The position numbers were made by a program, and so were the translations under genes. This document shows positions 16,165-24,744 of a stretch of DNA of 64,000 nt, piece by piece. The DNA is from JBGSMF01 sp964651475. Lineage in GTDB: Bacteria; Chloroflexota; Anaerolineae; Fen-1058. The stretch lies in assembly GCA_964651475.1 (NCBI GenBank), contig CAZYXV010000011.1:62001-126000 (forward strand), given 5' to 3'. Numbering within the stretch: position 1 is the first letter of the stretch; every line of letters starts with the position of its first letter. A model generated the notes under the pieces. That model worked only from the letters and a program-made list of their open reading frames with translations, did no database searches and had not been told where the DNA came from.

Positions 16165-17829
16165 ATGAGTAAACAACTAATTAATCCCAAACACGTGATC
16201 CAACTTGCCGATGCAGAGCGCAGGTTGGTCAACCCCCAAAATCAACCGGATTCGGGACCCGACCTGGAATTCGTCGGCGATGCTCTCTCTGACCCCGAAC
16301 CGTATGACGGGGAAGAGGACGCTGGCCCAGAGAGAGACGAAGATATCCTCGAAGACGACGAGATGGGCTACGTGGAAGAGCCGCCCGACGCCGAACTGGA
16401 AGAAATCGAGTTGGAGCTGGAAGACGAGGATGAGGAAGGGTTAGAGTGGCAGCCCGACCTGGTGGACGATCCGGTCAGGATGTACTTGAAAGAAATTGGC
16501 CAGGTGCGCCTGCTTGACCACGACCAGGAGATGTGGCTGGCCATACAAATGAGCGCCGAGCCTCGCCAGGCGCAGATTCGCAATCAGCTTGCCGCGCGCC
16601 TGAAACGCGCGCCGCGCCTGGAAGAAATCGTACTGAATATCTATGAAGATTTGCTCCCCGAAGCGTGGCGGCACGTGGAGCGCGCCTGCAACAAGGCGCG
16701 TCTAACGCCGCCAGGACTGGACACGTTGGTGCAAGAAGCTTTTTCACTCCGCACGGGCTTGCCGATGGGTATCCAGTCGTACTTGCGCCCATTCCTGAGC
16801 AACGGCCGCACAGATTCCAAGTCGGCGGGCAGCGAGTTGAGCGCGGCCTTGTTCGAAGTGTTTGTGCTGCTGTACCTGCTGCCTCCCGAATCGCTCGAAT
16901 GGCTGGCGGCGCAGATGCGTCGCAAGCGCAAGTTGCCCTCGGCCAAGTTGTTCGAAGGTACTGTGCCCGATGGCCGCCGCCTGGGGCAACTGATGCACAA
17001 CGACATTATCACCCGGGCGGCTGATGCGCGGCGCGCGCTCATTCGCGCCAACTTGCGCCTGGTGGTGAGCGTGGCGAAGCGCTACGTGGGGCGCGGCATT
17101 TCGTTCCTCGACCTGATCCAGGAAGGCAATATCGGCCTGCTGCGGGCGGTGGAAAAATTTGATCACACCAAGGGCTTCAAGTTCAGCACGTACGCCACCT
17201 GGTGGATACGCCAGGCCATCAGCCGCGCCATCGCGGACCAGGCGCGCACCATCCGCATCCCGGTCCACATGGTCGAAACCATCAACCGCCTGCTGCGCAC
17301 TCAGCGCAAGTTGACGCAGGAATTGGGGCACGATCCCACTTCGGAAGAACTCAGTATCGAGATGGGATTGCTCGATTCGTCGGAGGCGGCCGCCGTGCAA
17401 AAAGCGTGGGAATTGGGCGAGCGAGTTGACCCGGCCCTGGAACGCAAGGTGCGCCACGCCGCGGCCCAGGTGAGACGCATCATGCGCATCAGCCAGGACC
17501 CCATCTCGTTGGAAACGCCGGTGGGCGTCGAAGAGTCCAGCTTGCTGGGCGACTTTATCGAAGACGAGACGGTGCCCGGGCCGGTGGATGCGGCCACCAC
17601 TCAACTTCTCAAGGAGCAAGTTCAAAAAGTGCTCGGGCAGCTTTCTAAGCGCGAACGGGACGTGCTGGAAATGCGTTACGGGCTGCGCGATGGGCAAAGC
17701 CACACACTGGAAGAGGTTGGGCAACTGCTGGGCGTCACGCGCGAGCGCGTGCGGCAAATCGAAAGCAAGGCGCTGCGCAAACTGCGCCATCCCTATCGAA
17801 GCCGGAAACTGCGCGATTATTTGGGGTAA
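16165..17829 (+). CDS. rpoD: RpoD, primary sigma factor
   Basis: 554 aa group 1 sigma factor. An acidic N-terminus (runs of Glu and Asp, residues 45-95) precedes region 1.2 (DPVRMYLKEIGQVRLLDHDQE). A non-conserved insertion of about 170 residues follows. Region 2 has LRLVVSVAKRYVGRGISFLD and the -10-binding helix FSTYATWWIRQAISRAI, region 3 has RIPVHMVETINRL, and region 4 has REVDVLEMRYGL-type sequence (seen as RDVLEMRYGLRDGQSHTLEE) with the helix-turn-helix VTRERVRQIESKALRKLR. A further short insertion sits in region 3 (about residues 415-450). The ATG at 16165 is preferred to the GTG at 16162. Confidence 0.95.
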   Translation: MSKQLINPKHVIQLADAERRLVNPQNQPDSGPDLEFVGDALSDPEPYDGEEDAGPERDEDILEDDEMGYVEEPPDAELEEIELELEDEDEEGLEWQPDLVDDPVRMYLKEIGQVRLLDHDQEMWLAIQMSAEPRQAQIRNQLAARLKRAPRLEEIVLNIYEDLLPEAWRHVERACNKARLTPPGLDTLVQEAFSLRTGLPMGIQSYLRPFLSNGRTDSKSAGSELSAALFEVFVLLYLLPPESLEWLAAQMRRKRKLPSAKLFEGTVPDGRRLGQLMHNDIITRAADARRALIRANLRLVVSVAKRYVGRGISFLDLIQEGNIGLLRAVEKFDHTKGFKFSTYATWWIRQAISRAIADQARTIRIPVHMVETINRLLRTQRKLTQELGHDPTSEELSIEMGLLDSSEAAAVQKAWELGERVDPALERKVRHAAAQVRRIMRISQDPISLETPVGVEESSLLGDFIEDETVPGPVDAATTQLLKEQVQKVLGQLSKRERDVLEMRYGLRDGQSHTLEEVGQLLGVTRERVRQIESKALRKLRHPYRSRKLRDYLG

Positions 17830-17846
17830 AAGGCAAAACGTAAAAT

Positions 17847-17874
17847 TTGACGATTTGCCAACTTGGCGTATAAT
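17847..17874 (+). promoter_or_regulatory. tRNA-Asn promoter
   Basis: -35 TTGACG (17847-17852), a 16-base spacer and -10 TATAAT (17869-17874), placing the start just before the tRNA 5' end at 17887. Confidence 0.75.
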
Positions 17875-17886
17875 GTAGGTCGTTAT

Positions 17887-17959
17887 TCCTCGATAGCTCA
17901 ATAGGCAGAGCAATCGGCTGTTAACCGATGGGTTCCAGGTTCGAGTCCTGGTCGAGGAG
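17887..17959 (+). tRNA. tRNA-Asn (GTT)
   Basis: A full cloverleaf: acceptor TCCTCGA/TCGAGGA with discriminator G, D arm around AGCTCAATAGGCAGAGC, anticodon loop CTGTTAA with anticodon GTT, and T arm CCAGG-TTCGAGT-CCTGG. CCA is not encoded. It has its own promoter and a terminator. Confidence 0.97.
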
Positions 17960-17970
17960 CACTGGTGAGG

Positions 17971-18000
17971 CACCTGCCAGGCGTGCGGCAGGTGTCTTTT
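17971..18000 (+). terminator. tRNA-Asn terminator
   Basis: CACCTGCC (17971-17978) pairs with GGCAGGTG (17987-17994), followed by TCTTTTTTG. It also separates the convergent minus-strand array that ends at 18026. Confidence 0.85.
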
Positions 18001-18025
18001 TTGTCGCTCGCGAACACCGTCGGCT

Positions 18026-18949
18026 TTATCGGAAGTGGAGTCCCCAACTTGTTGGGGCGATGGCGTTCAGCTTTTCGTACAACGCCTCAACCTCGGCCAT
18101 ACTGCGGTTGAATGGCCCTTCCTCTTCCAGCTTCAGGCTGGTGACGGCGGCCGCCCAGGTCAGTGCCTCTGCAGGCGGCGCTGTCAGCCTTTTGGAAAGA
18201 TAAGCGCCTGTGCAGGTGTCTCCGCGCCCGCTGCGTCCCCGCAGCTCGCGCGGCACGAGCGGCGCTTCGTCAAAGATGCCGCCGTGATAGAGCAGCACGC
18301 CGCTCGAGTTGGTCATTAGGATCTCGCGCGGGCCATACTCTGCCAGGCGGCGGGCTGCCGCGCGCCGGTCAGATTCACCCGTGAGCAGCCTGGCCTCGAC
18401 CGCATCGGTCTTGAGCACGGTGACGTGGCGCAAAACAGCTTCTTTTCCCGGCCAGTCGTCGTGCGTGAGAGCGCCGTTGCGGAGGATGCGGATAAAGCCC
18501 TGTACGTCCAGCGCAATCATCGCGCCTCGCCCCGCCAGCGTTTCTACAACCACGGTTGGGATTTCGCCCCGCACCGACGAAGCCACCACAGCATAAGCGC
18601 GCGCCTGCACGTCCGCCACGTCGTCTACGCTGAATGGCCCCGCCGAGCTGGTCAACTCGATGGTGCGCTCGTCCAGGTTATTGGTGGGATAGATCAGGCG
18701 CAGCAGCGTGGAGGACGGTGTAGCGCGAGCGAGCATGGTCACGCCCAGGCGCTCCAGTTTTTCCACCGCACCCCAGTCCTCGCGCGCCAGGCGGGTCACC
18801 ACGGCCACACGCAGCCCCATGCGGGCGGCCACGTTGGCGCCAAAGAAATAAGCGCCCCCGTCCACGGTCCGCGTGGAATGGGGATAGACGATTGTGTCTT
18901 GAGTATAGTGGCCGATAAATGCAATGTCGAATGATGCCGGTTGAATCAT
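18026..18949 (-). CDS. PfkB-family carbohydrate kinase
   Basis: 307 aa. A ribokinase-fold ATP-dependent kinase for a sugar, polyol or nucleoside. The N-terminus has FIGHYTQDTIVYP and GGAYFFGANVAARMGL (substrate-binding GG). The C-terminal anion-hole signature is GRGDTCTGAYL with the catalytic Asp; most members have GAGD, so the Ala-to-Arg change is unusual. It is the last gene of the minus-strand array, 18 bases after the PhoU-like gene. Some inositol and sugar kinases have this fold, but the substrate is not readable. Confidence 0.82.
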   Translation of the reverse strand: MIQPASFDIAFIGHYTQDTIVYPHSTRTVDGGAYFFGANVAARMGLRVAVVTRLAREDWGAVEKLERLGVTMLARATPSSTLLRLIYPTNNLDERTIELTSSAGPFSVDDVADVQARAYAVVASSVRGEIPTVVVETLAGRGAMIALDVQGFIRILRNGALTHDDWPGKEAVLRHVTVLKTDAVEARLLTGESDRRAAARRLAEYGPREILMTNSSGVLLYHGGIFDEAPLVPRELRGRSGRGDTCTGAYLSKRLTAPPAEALTWAAAVTSLKLEEEGPFNRSMAEVEALYEKLNAIAPTSWGLHFR

Positions 18950-18967
18950 ATCGTTTCCCCAAAACTC

Positions 18968-19597
18968 TTACGTCATCTTGACGACCACGTCGCTGATAAT
19001 GTTGGCCGCTTCGTCGCCCCGGTCGGCGGCGTTAGAAAGGTGACGGTAAATTTCGCGCAGCTTGAGCATTTCCACAATGTGCTCCGGCTCGGCGGGGCCT
19101 TCAAAGAGCGCCGCGATGGCTTCGCGATAAACGCTCTCCACGCGGTTCTCCAGCGCCTTGGCGCGTTGCGCGTGATCGGTGGCCACGCCGGGGTGATCCT
19201 TGAGCCGCAGCATGGCCAGGTGAACCTCATTGGCCGCATCGCGCAATAGCGAGACCATCCGCTGCAAATAGAGGTTTGGCGTGACGTGCAGGACTTGCAT
19301 CTCGTCCACGGTCGAATACGCATAATCGAGAATATCGTCAATGGCGCGCGAGAGCGCAAAGATATCTTCGCGATCCATCGGCGTGACGAATGTTCGATTA
19401 AGCTCGTCTACCAGGATACGGCGCACTTCGTCGGCATCTTTTTCGCACTGGCGCACCGTGGCGGCCGAAGCTTCGCTGGTGGTCTTGGTGTACTCCATCA
19501 GCGCTTCCAGCCCTTTGACGGCCCACTCGGCCTGCTCGATGAGCAACTTGACAAAATTGTCCTTACGCGGCTTGAAAAAATCACCCAACCAACTCAT
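18968..19597 (-). CDS. PhoU-like DUF47 protein
   Basis: 209 aa all-helical protein of the DUF47/PhoU-like family that accompanies PiT transporters. The visible hallmarks are E/D-rich helices with CEKDADEVRR and the segment MDREDIFALSRAIDDILDY. The family is thought to regulate the adjacent Pi permease. The start is the ATG at 19597; AAGGAG lies six bases upstream of it and directly abuts the ATG at 19603. The start overlaps the PiT stop as ATGA, so the two are translationally coupled. Confidence 0.88.
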   Translation of the reverse strand: MSWLGDFFKPRKDNFVKLLIEQAEWAVKGLEALMEYTKTTSEASAATVRQCEKDADEVRRILVDELNRTFVTPMDREDIFALSRAIDDILDYAYSTVDEMQVLHVTPNLYLQRMVSLLRDAANEVHLAMLRLKDHPGVATDHAQRAKALENRVESVYREAIAALFEGPAEPEHIVEMLKLREIYRHLSNAADRGDEAANIISDVVVKMT

Positions 19598-20586
19598 AAC
19601 CATCTCCTTAGAATGGCGGCCAGTATGGCTGCCAGAATTGCTGCGAACGGAATCGTCGTTAACCAGGCGATCACAATCTGCCCGCCCGTGCCCCAGCGCA
19701 CTTTGGACAGGCGCTCGGCAGAGCCGACGCCCATAATGGCCGAGCTTACGACTTGCGTCGTGCTGACTGGCCCACCCAGAACCGCTGCCGCCAGAATCAC
19801 GCTGGCCGAGGCGACCTGCGTCGTAAAGCCATGCACGGGGCGGACTTTGAAAAACTTGCTCCCAAGCGTCTTGATGAGTCGCCAGCCGCCCGTGGCCGTG
19901 CCCAGGGCAATGGCCGCGGCGCAAGCAGTGATTACCCATAAGGGCACTTGGAAGGTGGGCAGCACGCCGCCCGAGACCAGCCCCAAGGTGATGATGCCCA
20001 TTGTCTTTTGCGCGTCGTTGGTGCCGTGCGAAAGCGCCAACGCGACCGCCGTGATGATTTGACCTCGCTTGAAGAGCCAGTTGATCTTGGGGCTGGAGCC
20101 GCGCGCCAGGAACAGCACCAGTTTCATTACCAGATAGCCGGCCACCAGACCGGCGAGCGGCGAGATGGCCAGCGCGAGCAGCACTTTGCCCAGCCCGGCC
20201 AGTTTGACCACGCCCCAGCCGCTTTCTATCACCGCCGCGCCGATAAGGCCGCCAATCAGCGCGTGCGATGAACTGGATGGAATGCCCAACCACCACGTGA
20301 TAATGTTCCACACAATGGAGGCGACGAGCGCCGCCATCGTGACGGACAAATCAACCTCATCAGCGGTCAGCACTTCGTGGCCGATGGTGGTGGCAACGGC
20401 CACGCCGAACAGAAACGGGCCGACAAACTCGGCTATGGCAGTGATGGTGAGCGCCTGGCGCCCGGAAAGCGCCCGAGAGGCGATCATAGTGGCCACAATG
20501 TTGGAGCTATCGTGGAACCCATTGAGAAAATCAAAGACCAACGCCAGTGCGATCAGCAACAAAACTGGGTACGGAATACCAAACAC
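19594..20586 (-). CDS. PiT-family inorganic phosphate permease
   Basis: 330 aa polytopic membrane protein. Both PiT repeats are present: FDFLNGFHDSSNIVATMIASR near the N-terminus (only part needed: GFHDSSN) and ALSHGTNDAQKTMGI in the second half, with the loop WWLGIPSSSSHAL. It moves phosphate coupled to a cation. I place the start at the GTG at 20586, one base after the stop of the upstream kinase gene and behind GGGAG, because the longer frame would overlap that gene. It ends in an ATGA overlap with the PhoU-like gene. Confidence 0.92.
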   Translation of the reverse strand: MFGIPYPVLLLIALALVFDFLNGFHDSSNIVATMIASRALSGRQALTITAIAEFVGPFLFGVAVATTIGHEVLTADEVDLSVTMAALVASIVWNIITWWLGIPSSSSHALIGGLIGAAVIESGWGVVKLAGLGKVLLALAISPLAGLVAGYLVMKLVLFLARGSSPKINWLFKRGQIITAVALALSHGTNDAQKTMGIITLGLVSGGVLPTFQVPLWVITACAAAIALGTATGGWRLIKTLGSKFFKVRPVHGFTTQVASASVILAAAVLGGPVSTTQVVSSAIMGVGSAERLSKVRWGTGGQIVIAWLTTIPFAAILAAILAAILRRWL

Positions 20587-20587
20587 G

Positions 20588-21781
20588 TCATGCTCCCAAG
20601 ATTTCAGCAATTTCAGGCGTCGCCCATAGCGCCGCGCCAGTGGTGTCAACGACCATATCGCACATTTCCATCTGGGGCCGGTAGCATTGCTGGCCCATTA
20701 AAAACTGCTGACTAAAAAATCTATTGCGAAAGTAGGTCGGCTCGTATTTCTTTCGATAGTCAATATCGCGTTTCCATTTCCGCTTTAGGCGGATGGCGTC
20801 ATCCGTCAGGTACACCACTTTGATCCCGATGAGGTGAGCGACCTCCTCGAGCAAAAACGGGAAATTGCCCTCGACGAAAATAATGTCGGCTGGCTCAATC
20901 TCGAGCGGGGCGCAGCCTAGCTTGAGGTTGCCCTCCAGATCGTGGCTCGAGGTGGCGTAGACAAAGTCGTAGCGGGGAATGGTTATTTTCCGCCCCTGGC
21001 AGATGTCTTGAAGGCTTTGCTTGAAAAGCTCAAAGTGGAGAGCCGCTTTGCCCAGGGTGTGGATGCCCTTTTCTTCTCGATAATCTCTGTCTGTAAGAAA
21101 ATTGTCCATCTCGATGGAAGTGGTCTTTTGGCCGGCCAGCTCAAATGCGCTGCGCAGGCGCGCCACAATCTCGGTTTTGCCCGCCGCCGTCGGCCCGGCA
21201 ATCGCCAGGAGAATGGGCGTACCTTTGGCCGCGACGAGCTTTTGTACGCTCTCGATAAAAGCCTGATCCACCTCTGCATTGGCCTCTTTAAAGTCTTTGT
21301 AGCCAATGGCCTGATAGCGCTCAAATCGCTTTTGCTTCTGCTCAAAGCTTTTGAACGGTTTACCGCCCAGGTGCGCCAGCACCGGTTCGGTGAAATAAAC
21401 CGTCCGGGTTAGAAAAAAGAATCCCCGGATGTCGAAATAAAAATGAGTCTTGACCCACTCTTCCGGGTATTTCCCCGTGACCAGCCCCACAAAGAGCATG
21501 GTCGTCAAGCGAACAATGTTTTCATCCAGCACGATCCTGCCGCCAATCCGCGGTTTGAGTTGAACGCCGGCGTAAAAACGGCTGCTGCTAATCAGCGCCT
21601 CGATATCTCGCTGGCTAGCCAGTTTCACGCCGGCCCAGCCTCCGTTCTCAGGATACAAGTTTTCCAGCGCATAGCGAAATTCGTACAGTTCCAGTTCATC
21701 TATGCCGCTGTTGATGCGCTTGATTTTTTCGTACAAGAGTTCAGAAAAGACGTCCAGGTTCCAGATATTCGGCGCAGGCAT
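20588..21781 (-). CDS. P-loop kinase (uridine kinase/phosphoribulokinase-like) with unknown N-terminal domain
   Basis: 397 aa. The C-terminal half, from about residue 195, is a nucleoside or sugar kinase-like P-loop domain: Walker A AGPTAAGKT, then SIEMDNFLTDRDY (acidic substrate motif), IPRYDFVYATSSHD and IIFVEGNFPF (Walker B). Residues 1-190 match no family I recognise; they are soluble, mixed helix/strand and contain PENGGWAGVKLASQRDIEAL. It could phosphorylate a sugar, polyol or nucleoside. The ATG at 21781 has AAAGG seven bases upstream; ATG 21796 and TTG 21823 are alternatives. The stop is one base from the PiT start. Confidence 0.7.
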   Translation of the reverse strand: MPAPNIWNLDVFSELLYEKIKRINSGIDELELYEFRYALENLYPENGGWAGVKLASQRDIEALISSSRFYAGVQLKPRIGGRIVLDENIVRLTTMLFVGLVTGKYPEEWVKTHFYFDIRGFFFLTRTVYFTEPVLAHLGGKPFKSFEQKQKRFERYQAIGYKDFKEANAEVDQAFIESVQKLVAAKGTPILLAIAGPTAAGKTEIVARLRSAFELAGQKTTSIEMDNFLTDRDYREEKGIHTLGKAALHFELFKQSLQDICQGRKITIPRYDFVYATSSHDLEGNLKLGCAPLEIEPADIIFVEGNFPFLLEEVAHLIGIKVVYLTDDAIRLKRKWKRDIDYRKKYEPTYFRNRFFSQQFLMGQQCYRPQMEMCDMVVDTTGAALWATPEIAEILGA

Positions 21782-21806
21782 ACGCGGACCTTTCATAACA
21801 AAAAGA

Positions 21807-22709
21807 CTAGGCGCACTTTTCAATTAACCACTTGACCCCGTCCATCACCTCTTGCGGCGAGTTGAACCTTTGGAACTCGCACGTGCGCAGCGCGCCTGCC
21901 GGCAGGTAGCGGGCGACCATGCCCCAATCTACCTGGCCCAATCCGGCGGCCAGATGATCCTGGATGCCCACCACGTCGTGCAGGTGGGTGCCCACAATGC
22001 GTGGCCCGAACCGTTTCAACCAGTCTTGGTGCGTTCCAAAACCAAGGTGTTGCAATACCTGGGCGTGGCCGACGTCGTGCCAATAGCCAATCACCTCGTC
22101 GTAACCCAGATTGAGCAAGGCTTCCAGTTCGTCGGGTAGGGGGATCTCAAAGTAGTGGTAACGGTTTTCCAGCCCCAATTGGATACCCACTTTGGCGGCA
22201 TATTCGGCCAGTTCTGTTATACTGCGGCGCACGGCTTGCATGTTGGCTTCTGCCTGGGCCGCCCGCGCCGCGGCGAGCTGTTCTCGAGCCTGGGTGTATT
22301 CGGGCGTGTTGCGCTTGCCCTCGTTATACAGATTGCGCAAGGTTGTCTCTAGCATTGGGTCAATGTCTACACGTCCCGGATGCACAATGACCACCCCGGC
22401 GTCCAGCTCGCGCGCCAGGTCAATGCTTCGCCGGATGGCCGCTACTCCTTGTTGCCGCTTATCCTCGTCCAATGACGAGACCAGCCAATCGCGCTGCTTG
22501 AGTGTTGAAGCCGAGATGTCGGCCGGGCAAGGTTCGTGAACGCTCGTGATGCAGTCGCCGTTCAGGCGCACGCCATTGAGCATGGCCGAGTTGACACCGT
22601 GGTTCAGCTCAAAACGGGCAAAGCCCAAAGCTCTTCCGGCGCTAAAAAAATCGGCCAACTTTTCAAATTGGCCGATGCCCCACATAGTAGATAAAGCCAG
22701 ATCGGACAC
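21807..22709 (-). CDS. TIM-barrel sugar isomerase/epimerase-like protein (AP endonuclease 2 family), copy 1
   Basis: 300 aa. Metal ligands of a xylose isomerase-like TIM barrel are visible: GLENRYHYFE (Glu), GYWHDVGHAQ (His/Asp) and GTHLHD (His). It starts with a GTG at 22709 behind GAGGTGA. The paralogue at 28560-29462 has the same length and the same motif order (GQFE/GQWE, SLDE, GLENR, GYWHD, HLHD). The reaction is unknown; relatives isomerise or epimerise keto-sugars, phosphosugars or inososes. Confidence 0.8.
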   Translation of the reverse strand: MSDLALSTMWGIGQFEKLADFFSAGRALGFARFELNHGVNSAMLNGVRLNGDCITSVHEPCPADISASTLKQRDWLVSSLDEDKRQQGVAAIRRSIDLARELDAGVVIVHPGRVDIDPMLETTLRNLYNEGKRNTPEYTQAREQLAAARAAQAEANMQAVRRSITELAEYAAKVGIQLGLENRYHYFEIPLPDELEALLNLGYDEVIGYWHDVGHAQVLQHLGFGTHQDWLKRFGPRIVGTHLHDVVGIQDHLAAGLGQVDWGMVARYLPAGALRTCEFQRFNSPQEVMDGVKWLIEKCA

Positions 22710-22727
22710 AATTCACCTCATTATTTT

Positions 22728-23498
22728 TTATCTAGCACGGAAGCCCGGGCGCGGCAAAAAAATGTTCAAAAGCTCGCTCAGCTCGTCAATTGTCGCATCA
22801 GGCTGAGGAAATGGCTCTGCCTGTTCTTCTGTGGGCGAGTCGAGCCCGTGAATGACGATGGCCATGGCAAAGCCGGCGCGCCGGGGACCCACCACGTCGC
22901 CTATAGGCTGATCGCCTACGTAAGCGGATTGCTTGGGGCTGACGCCAGCGCGCCGGGTCGCCTCTATAAATATTTCTGGGTCGGGCTTGCGCCGTCCAAA
23001 GGTGGAAGACGACACCACCGTTCGAAAATACTTGGACAGGCCATAGTCATTTATGTCTTGCCGTACATCTTTGGCGCTGCTCGTGTTACTGATCACGCCC
23101 AGGCAATAGCCACGCTTGCTCAGTTCGGCTATTACCTCCTGGGTGTCGGGACGCAGCACGCGGCGGCCGTGGCGCTTGCGCCACACAAAGGTTAGCGTCT
23201 CTGCCAGGGCCTCGACGCGATGCGATGGCCAGTCGGGCAGCATCCACCGGGTCCACAGTTCGACGTTGGTGGCAGGCGTCATGGTCTTGCGCACCCACTG
23301 GCGATAAGCCTCGTAGCGCTCGACCATGCGCTGGTAAAAAACCTCTGGCGGCTCTTGGGTTCTGAGCAGTGACGTGATTTGTTCCACTACTTCGTTTTGT
23401 AGCTTGGGGTCCGCCACGCGAACCATCAGAGCGCCGCTCACGTCAAAAAAGATGGCCTCAATATCCTCTGGAACAGAGAACGCAGGCTCGTTAGCCAT
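22728..23498 (-). CDS. HAD-superfamily hydrolase, copy 1
   Basis: 256 aa, probably a phosphatase. Motif I is FFDVSGALM, with the nucleophile Asp but no second Asp two residues on. Motif II is ISNTSS, motif III the Lys in GRRKPDPEIF and motif IV YVGDQPIGDVVG. A helical cap lies between about residues 40 and 120 with ELWTRWMLPDW. It closely resembles the protein at 26364-27107. The ATG at 23498 is behind GGGAGG; the open frame upstream is the 3' end of apgM in another frame. Confidence 0.82.
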   Translation of the reverse strand: MANEPAFSVPEDIEAIFFDVSGALMVRVADPKLQNEVVEQITSLLRTQEPPEVFYQRMVERYEAYRQWVRKTMTPATNVELWTRWMLPDWPSHRVEALAETLTFVWRKRHGRRVLRPDTQEVIAELSKRGYCLGVISNTSSAKDVRQDINDYGLSKYFRTVVSSSTFGRRKPDPEIFIEATRRAGVSPKQSAYVGDQPIGDVVGPRRAGFAMAIVIHGLDSPTEEQAEPFPQPDATIDELSELLNIFLPRPGFRAR

Positions 23499-23530
23499 TT
23501 CCACCTCCCGGGAAACTGGATAACCATAAC

Positions 23531-24733
23531 CTATGCGCCGAACTTGGCGATGCGCTGCGCGTTTGCCAGGGCAATCGGCATCACGTTCTTTGCCGGCAAT
23601 ATACCCAGGCTGCCGCGCGCGCAGGCGCGTTCGCCAAACTCGGCGATGCCGTCCGCGCGGACGTACCTGGAGTATAACATTGTCGGCACAGGATGCCAAC
23701 TGTGTGATTTGAGCACAGCTGGCGACGAATGGTCGCCGCTGACGATGACCACGTCCGGCCTGAGCGCCATCAAGCGCGGCATCAGTGCGTCCACCTGTTC
23801 GATGACGCTCACCTTGCCCGCAAAGTCGCCAGACTCGCCGGCGGTGTCGGTTTGCTTGACGTGCAAGTAAAAGAAATCATGGGCGTTCCAGTTCTTTTCC
23901 AGCGCCGTAAATTCGTCCGCGAGCGTATGGCCGTCCACCTGCACTACCGTCATCCCGACCATCTTGGCTACCCCGCGATACATCCCGTTGACCGCAATGG
24001 CGGCCGCGCGCAGCCCGAACAATTCCTGGTAGGTTGGCACGCTGGGAAGCCGGGCAAAGCCGCGCAACAAGACCATGTTGGCGGGGTGTTGGTCCGCTAA
24101 TAATTGGCGCGCCTGCTCAATAAACTGATTGGCACATGTTGCGGCTTTTTCGGAATCCGGCTTGAGCGCGCGCACCGTCAATACGGGCGCGCCGGTCTTG
24201 TGCGGATCAGTGTCGGTCAATGCGTCGCCCAGGCCAGTCCCGCGCATCACAAAGGCAAAACGATGTTCCTTGACCGTCTCGACAAAAAATTCAACGCCGT
24301 CAGCGCAAATTGTTTGCAGCCGCTTGACCATCTCTTGGCTCGCGTCAGTGAGGATACGCCCCGCGCGGCGATCAGTCAGCAGTCCGGCCTCGTTCACCGA
24401 GCAAAAATTGCCGCGCGCAGCCACGTCGTCGGGACCTAATTCAAAATCAACGCCGAGCGCCTCTAGCGCGCCGCGCCCGATCTCGTATTGGAGCGGGTCG
24501 TAACCGAAAATGCCCAGGTGCCCTGGCCCGCTGCCGGGTGTAATTCCCGGCCTGACCGGTATTGTCAGCCCGAGGGCCGACTGCGCCGCCAGCGCGTCGA
24601 GATGGGGTGTGCGCGCGGTTTCCAGTTCGGTTTTGCCGCCTGGTTCGAGCGGCAATCCGCCCAACCCATCCATAATGACCATTGCGATTTTCGTTTGGGC
24701 CGGCACACTCAAGGAGTGCAAAAAGTGGATCAT
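23531..24733 (-). CDS. apgM: Archaeal-type 2,3-bisphosphoglycerate-independent phosphoglycerate mutase
   Basis: 400 aa, alkaline phosphatase superfamily. It interconverts 3- and 2-phosphoglycerate. The metal-site motifs are VIMDGLGG at the N-terminus, PGSGPGHLGIFGYDP (nucleophile region), the long VKQTDTAGESGDF stretch and VSGDHSSPAVLKSHSWHPVP. The order is the normal one for the ApgM family, unlike its neighbour. The ATG at 24733 has GAGG six bases upstream; earlier starts at 24739 and 24748 are possible. It follows the permuted mutase gene after 11 bases. Confidence 0.88.
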   Translation of the reverse strand: MIHFLHSLSVPAQTKIAMVIMDGLGGLPLEPGGKTELETARTPHLDALAAQSALGLTIPVRPGITPGSGPGHLGIFGYDPLQYEIGRGALEALGVDFELGPDDVAARGNFCSVNEAGLLTDRRAGRILTDASQEMVKRLQTICADGVEFFVETVKEHRFAFVMRGTGLGDALTDTDPHKTGAPVLTVRALKPDSEKAATCANQFIEQARQLLADQHPANMVLLRGFARLPSVPTYQELFGLRAAAIAVNGMYRGVAKMVGMTVVQVDGHTLADEFTALEKNWNAHDFFYLHVKQTDTAGESGDFAGKVSVIEQVDALMPRLMALRPDVVIVSGDHSSPAVLKSHSWHPVPTMLYSRYVRADGIAEFGERACARGSLGILPAKNVMPIALANAQRIAKFGA

Positions 24734-24744
24734 TGACATCCTCG

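Noticed and set aside
16744..17973. A 409-codon frame opposite rpoD that also covers the tRNA
   Set aside because: Overlaps the tRNA-Asn gene and rpoD; no recognisable protein.
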